Of a stretch of DNA of 64,000 nt, positions 60,929 through 64,000 are shown piece by piece. The DNA comes from an uncultured Prevotellaceae bacterium (lineage in GTDB: Bacteria > Bacteroidota > Bacteroidia > Bacteroidales > Bacteroidaceae): NCBI GenBank assembly GCA_902774925.1, contig CACYKE010000021.1, positions 1 to 64,000 of the forward strand, read 5' to 3'. The stretch's first letter is position 1; each line of letters begins with the position of its first letter. The notes below the pieces were generated by a model. That model saw only the letters and a program-made list of their open reading frames with translations, did not search any database and was not told the origin of the DNA. A program made the translations under genes and the position numbers.

Positions 60929-62373
60929 TCAATTTCGATGGGCTTGTACTTAGGAACGAGAGCCTTCATGATGCACCAGCCGATGAGGTAAGCTACGGCA
61001 CAGATGCAGAACACCACCATGTAGGCTGCGGGCTTACCCTCGAAGCCGAAGAACTGGAAGTTAGCACCCTGAGCAGCAGCCCAGTCGAAGAATTTTCCGC
61101 TTCCAAGGTTGATGGACATCGAACCAATACCGCCAGCCATCGTGCCCAAACCTACGATTGTACCAATAGTAGATTTGGGGAACATATCGCCAATGGTCGA
61201 GAACAGATTGGCACTCCAAGCCTGATGACCAGCGCCAAGCAAGCCAATCAGGATGGCAGGCCACCAAGCGCTATAAGCTCCCATAGGCTGAGCGAAGAGA
61301 CCCAGTACGGGGAAGCAGGCGAATATGAACATGGCACGCATGCGACCCAGATAAGGATTCATGCCCTTCTTGTCGACGAAATAGGTCGGCAAATAGCCAC
61401 CACCAATAGACAAAATGGTCACAATTGCATAGAGCGTGAAAATAAGCGCAATACCCATAGCCGAGTCAGAAGTATAGCCATACTGATCGCTGAAATATGC
61501 TGGTGCCCAGAACAGGAAGAACCACCAAACACCATCGGTCATAAACTTACCCACGAGGAACGACCACGTCTGCTTGTAGGTAAAGCACTGGAAGAACGGA
61601 ATGGTCTTCTCCTCCTTCACATTATCACGGTCCTGAGCCTCAGCGAGGTCGTTGTCCTGCTCAATGTAGTTGAGCTCGGCCTGATTGACGCGTGGATTCT
61701 TGGCGGGTTTGTCGTAAAGCCAAGCCCACAGACCCATCCAGATGAAGCCCAGTGCACCAATGATGATGAACGCCATTTCCCATCCCCAGGCACGAGCCAG
61801 CAAGGGAATCGTAGCAGGGGCAGCGAGAGCACCAACAGAGGCTCCGCTGTTGAAGATAGATGTGGAGAAAGCACGGTCCTTCTTGGGGAAGTATTCTGCT
61901 GTAGCCTTGATAGCAGCAGGGAAGTTACCAGCCTCACCGACAGCCAGAATCAGACGACACGAGAGGAAGAGCCATACAGAAATAGTAGCAATAGCCACAG
62001 CGGCATCACCCGTGAGTTGTCCGAGCTGAGCAACAGAGTCGTAGCCCTCATAAGTCATTGCCACCCAGCCGCAACCAGCGTGAAGCACGGCACCCAGCGA
62101 CCATACAAAAATGGCGATGAGGTAACCCTTCTTAGTACCCATCCAGTCGATGAACTTACCAGCGAAAAGGTTTGCAATGGCATAGAACAGCGAGAACATA
62201 CCGGTAATCGTACCGTAGTCACCGTCCGTCCAGTGGAACTCTGGAGCAATGAAGTCTTTCCACGTGAGTGACAGAACCTGACGGTCCATATAGTTAATGG
62301 TCGTTGCCAAGAACAGCAGCGCACAAATAACCCAACGGAAGTTGGACATCTTGGTAGTTTGAATTGGAGTCAT
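60925..62373 (-). CDS. MFS transporter, hexuronate (ExuT-like) family
   Basis: 482 residues, twelve membrane helices. FLATTINYMDRQVLSLTWKD and YGTITGMFSLFYAIANLFAG, then GKFIDWMGTKKGY, are the anion:cation symporter family signature. AVGEAGNFPAAIKATAEYFP is typical of ExuT/GarP transporters. The neighbour kduI supports uptake of galacturonate, glucuronate or related uronates. Alternative start at the Met of MSNFRWV (62349). Confidence 0.88.
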   Translation of the reverse strand: MTPIQTTKMSNFRWVICALLFLATTINYMDRQVLSLTWKDFIAPEFHWTDGDYGTITGMFSLFYAIANLFAGKFIDWMGTKKGYLIAIFVWSLGAVLHAGCGWVAMTYEGYDSVAQLGQLTGDAAVAIATISVWLFLSCRLILAVGEAGNFPAAIKATAEYFPKKDRAFSTSIFNSGASVGALAAPATIPLLARAWGWEMAFIIIGALGFIWMGLWAWLYDKPAKNPRVNQAELNYIEQDNDLAEAQDRDNVKEEKTIPFFQCFTYKQTWSFLVGKFMTDGVWWFFLFWAPAYFSDQYGYTSDSAMGIALIFTLYAIVTILSIGGGYLPTYFVDKKGMNPYLGRMRAMFIFACFPVLGLFAQPMGAYSAWWPAILIGLLGAGHQAWSANLFSTIGDMFPKSTIGTIVGLGTMAGGIGSMSINLGSGKFFDWAAAQGANFQFFGFEGKPAAYMVVFCICAVAYLIGWCIMKALVPKYKPIEID

Positions 62374-62375
62374 TG

Positions 62376-62423
62376 TTATTTCGTTTTTACGTTATGACGT
62401 TATTTCGTTAATTCGTTATGTCG
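62376..62423. repeat. 8-bp repeat array between kduI and the transporter gene
   Basis: Six octads in phase: TTATTTCG, TTTTTACG, TTATGACG, TTATTTCG, TTAATTCG, TTATGTCG. It fills the gap between kduI stop and transporter start. Confidence 0.8.
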
Positions 62424-62432
62424 ACATTTCTT

Positions 62433-63437
62433 TCATCGAATATCGATTACGGGGATATTGTCCTTGTCGTTGTAATACAGGTTCTCGCCTGCCATACCCC
62501 AGATGAAGGTATAATAATAGGTGCCGGCAGCAGCGTGCATACTCCACTCAGGCGACATGATGGCCTGCTCGTTGTGGAGCCAAACGTTACGGCTCTCCTG
62601 AGGCTGTCCCATCACGTGAGAGATGGTCTGTCCGTCAGGCAGATTGAAGTAATAGTAAGCCTCGATACGACGACCGTGGGTGTGAGGAGGCATCGTGTTC
62701 CAAACAGCACCGGGGTTGAGCTGGGTCAAGCCAAGCTGCAACTGGCAGGGACCTTCCTCAAGAACATCATTCACGATGAGCTTATAAACGGTGCGGTTGT
62801 TGGCTTCCTCAACAGTGCCTACAGGGCCCCAGACAGCTGCCTTCAACGAACCTTTACGTCCGTCGAGGGTAATCCACTGAGTTTTGTAATGCTGGTGAGC
62901 GGTAGCACTGTTCAGATAGAACTTTGCAGGCTTGGCGGCATCCTTCGAGCGGAATTCGACAGACTTGTTGACGTCCTTGTCCTTGCCAATATGGCCGCGA
63001 CCGATGTAGAGAGCCTCTTTGGGGGAAAGTGCATACTCCTTACCATCAACAATAACCCAGCCGTCACCCTCGCCACAATTGACGACACCGAGCTCACGGT
63101 TGTACATAAAATACTTCTCCTTGATAGTATTATCCACGTCAAGACCAAGTTCCCAGAAGTTTTCGAGCTTCAAAGTCTTGTTAACAGGCATAGCACCACC
63201 GAAGATAAAACGGTCGTAATGACTGTAGGTCAGCAGGATAGAGTCGGCAGTCATCACCTTCTCCATAACAAAACGCTCGCGAAGCAACTTCGTGTCGTAG
63301 TGCTTCACGTCTTCAGGATGGCAGGCCGTCTGGAATTTCACATGCTGTGCGCCTACGAACCTGTCGGCTTCCTGTGCGTTCGCAACAGAAAGCGAGAGGG
63401 CAAAAGCCCCTGCAATCGTAAGAATTGTTTTCTTCAT
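62433..63437 (-). CDS. kduI: 5-dehydro-4-deoxy-D-glucuronate isomerase with signal peptide
   Basis: 334 residues. KduI converts 5-keto-4-deoxyuronate to 2,5-diketo-3-deoxygluconate in pectin and glycosaminoglycan breakdown. Cupin zinc ligands: [16 protein letters not shown] (His-x-His ... Glu) and [12 protein letters not shown] (His). [15 protein letters not shown] and [12 protein letters not shown] are core motifs. Unusually the protein begins with a signal peptide ([20 protein letters not shown], cleavage after AQ) and is about 55 residues longer than cytosolic KduI, which implies export. Confidence 0.93.
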   Translation of the reverse strand: MKKTILTIAGAFALSLSVANAQEADRFVGAQHVKFQTACHPEDVKHYDTKLLRERFVMEKVMTADSILLTYSHYDRFIFGGAMPVNKTLKLENFWELGLDVDNTIKEKYFMYNRELGVVNCGEGDGWVIVDGKEYALSPKEALYIGRGHIGKDKDVNKSVEFRSKDAAKPAKFYLNSATAHQHYKTQWITLDGRKGSLKAAVWGPVGTVEEANNRTVYKLIVNDVLEEGPCQLQLGLTQLNPGAVWNTMPPHTHGRRIEAYYYFNLPDGQTISHVMGQPQESRNVWLHNEQAIMSPEWSMHAAAGTYYYTFIWGMAGENLYYNDKDNIPVIDIR

Positions 63438-63452
63438 CGTTTGTTATTTTAG

Positions 63453-64000
63453 TTATTCATTTTTACTTTTCGCTTCATCTGCCACAATACGCTGACGGTT
63501 AATCCACATCATCACCAAGGTGATAATGGTGAGCACGCCCATCCCTACATAGGCTAGATTATTCACACACTTGTAGATGACCCAGCCGAAGAGCGAACTG
63601 GCAAAGTCGAGGGCACCTGCCTGGAAACCCTCAGGAATCTTCGCTGCAGGATCCTGCGTCTGAGCATACACCGTCTGGGCAGCCTGCGTGAAGGCCGGAG
63701 CCATATCAGTGACTAACCACAAACCTATACCGACAGCTACGATACCGACTATCAGCGTCTTGACCACATTACCCTTCGTATAGGGCAGTACCATCACAAA
63801 CACATAGAACATACCTGCCAACGAAGCCAGTGGCAGGAACTCATTACCTGGCAGTGCGACAGCCATCAGCAGAGCCAGCGGAATGAGAATCAGCGATGCT
63901 ACGAGGGTCGTCGGGTGACCAATTACCAGTGCGGGAGACATGCCGATATACACCTTCTTACCTGCCCATTTCTTCTGTACCACCTCCTGCGTCTTCTCAG
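63453..64000 (-). CDS. PTS IIC-like (galactitol family) permease, 5' end beyond window
   Basis: The frame stays open through base 64000; the first visible residues are EKTQEVVQKKWAGKKVYIGM. GMSPALVIGHPTTLVASLIL and LPLASLAGMFYVFVMVLPYT resemble the second half of galactitol-type PTS EIIC proteins, with about five membrane helices, then FASSLFGWVIYKCVNNLAYV and a polar end. No EIIA/EIIB gene is visible. It starts 15 bp upstream of kduI on the same strand, so it may serve uronate transport without phosphorylation. Confidence 0.75.
   Translation of the reverse strand, partial: EKTQEVVQKKWAGKKVYIGMSPALVIGHPTTLVASLILIPLALLMAVALPGNEFLPLASLAGMFYVFVMVLPYTKGNVVKTLIVGIVAVGIGLWLVTDMAPAFTQAAQTVYAQTQDPAAKIPEGFQAGALDFASSLFGWVIYKCVNNLAYVGMGVLTIITLVMMWINRQRIVADEAKSKNE

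Noticed and set aside
61225..62271. 348-codon plus-strand open frame
   Set aside because: Antisense to the MFS transporter and rich in His/Arg/Thr as antisense shadows usually are.

Overview
The window is a chromosomal segment of a Bacteroidota species, most likely a Prevotella-type member of the Bacteroidales. The reasons are: the Bacteroidota promoter pattern (TTTG, 19-20 nt, TAnnTTTG) before many genes; a PorE-type component of the type IX secretion system (T9SS); families typical of the group (DUF4369, DUF2807, DUF5056, DUF2975, PspC with a small membrane protein, ammonia-dependent AsnA); secreted proteins ending in Prevotella-type C-terminal tails; and a moderate G+C of roughly one half by eye. 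These are inferences from sequence recalled against known families; no database was searched.

Layout. 1-2.1 kb: ribosomal proteins L33 and L28, a CinA C-terminal amidase and TsaD, all on the minus strand. 2.1-9.9 kb: a three-gene minus-strand unit for two large secreted proteins and a coupled 61-residue peptide. 10-16 kb: an accessory stretch with two unrecognised genes, a ParDE-type toxin-antitoxin pair, a broken HigA-like gene joined to a remnant of a thioredoxin-family gene, and a YozG-like regulator with two intact DUF2975 membrane proteins and the tail of a third. 16-23 kb: plus-strand flavin oxidoreductase, TlpA-like thioredoxin protein, topoisomerase III and PorE. 23-25.5 kb: minus-strand ECF sigma factor locus with envelope proteins. 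25.6-33.6 kb: rRNA methyltransferase, thyA and folA, an ExbB/ExbD operon with a 42-residue extra protein, and mfd. 33.6-38.2 kb: accessory region with phased repeat arrays, a perfect palindrome, an AT-rich secreted-protein gene, and two adjacent toxin-antitoxin-like pairs sharing the same flanking sequences. 38.2-47 kb: glycosyltransferase, acyltransferase, phosphoesterase, dihydroorotase, DUF4369 lipoprotein, FtsB-like protein, dnaX, asnA and tRNA-Arg(CCG). 47-59.2 kb: RND efflux pump, aminoacyl-histidine dipeptidase, a secreted protein, dnaA, an MCE protein, amidase, folB and an orphan TSCPD-domain protein. 60-64 kb: nitroreductase, then a uronate cluster (MFS transporter, KduI, PTS IIC-like permease).

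Functional links. thyA and folA overlap and close the folate cycle. TolQ/ExbB, the 42-residue protein and two ExbD proteins form an energy-transduction complex. The sigma factor, its likely regulator, PspC and the GIN-domain lipoprotein look like an envelope stress unit. PorE suggests that the secreted proteins with C-terminal tails may be T9SS cargo. The MFS transporter, KduI and IIC-like permease suggest uptake and isomerisation of pectin-derived uronates.

The most unusual content is not protein coding. First, at least eight blocks show tandem degenerate units at an exact 21-22 bp pitch, and one at 32 bp, close to two and three helical turns. Units are often dyad-symmetric, and most blocks have their own core sequence. 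Second, more than ten blocks show strict 7-bp (twice 8-bp) periodic repeats, both between genes and inside coding regions. Third, four toxin-antitoxin-type loci share one 32-bp promoter design, and two neighbouring ones also share a 52-bp downstream element.
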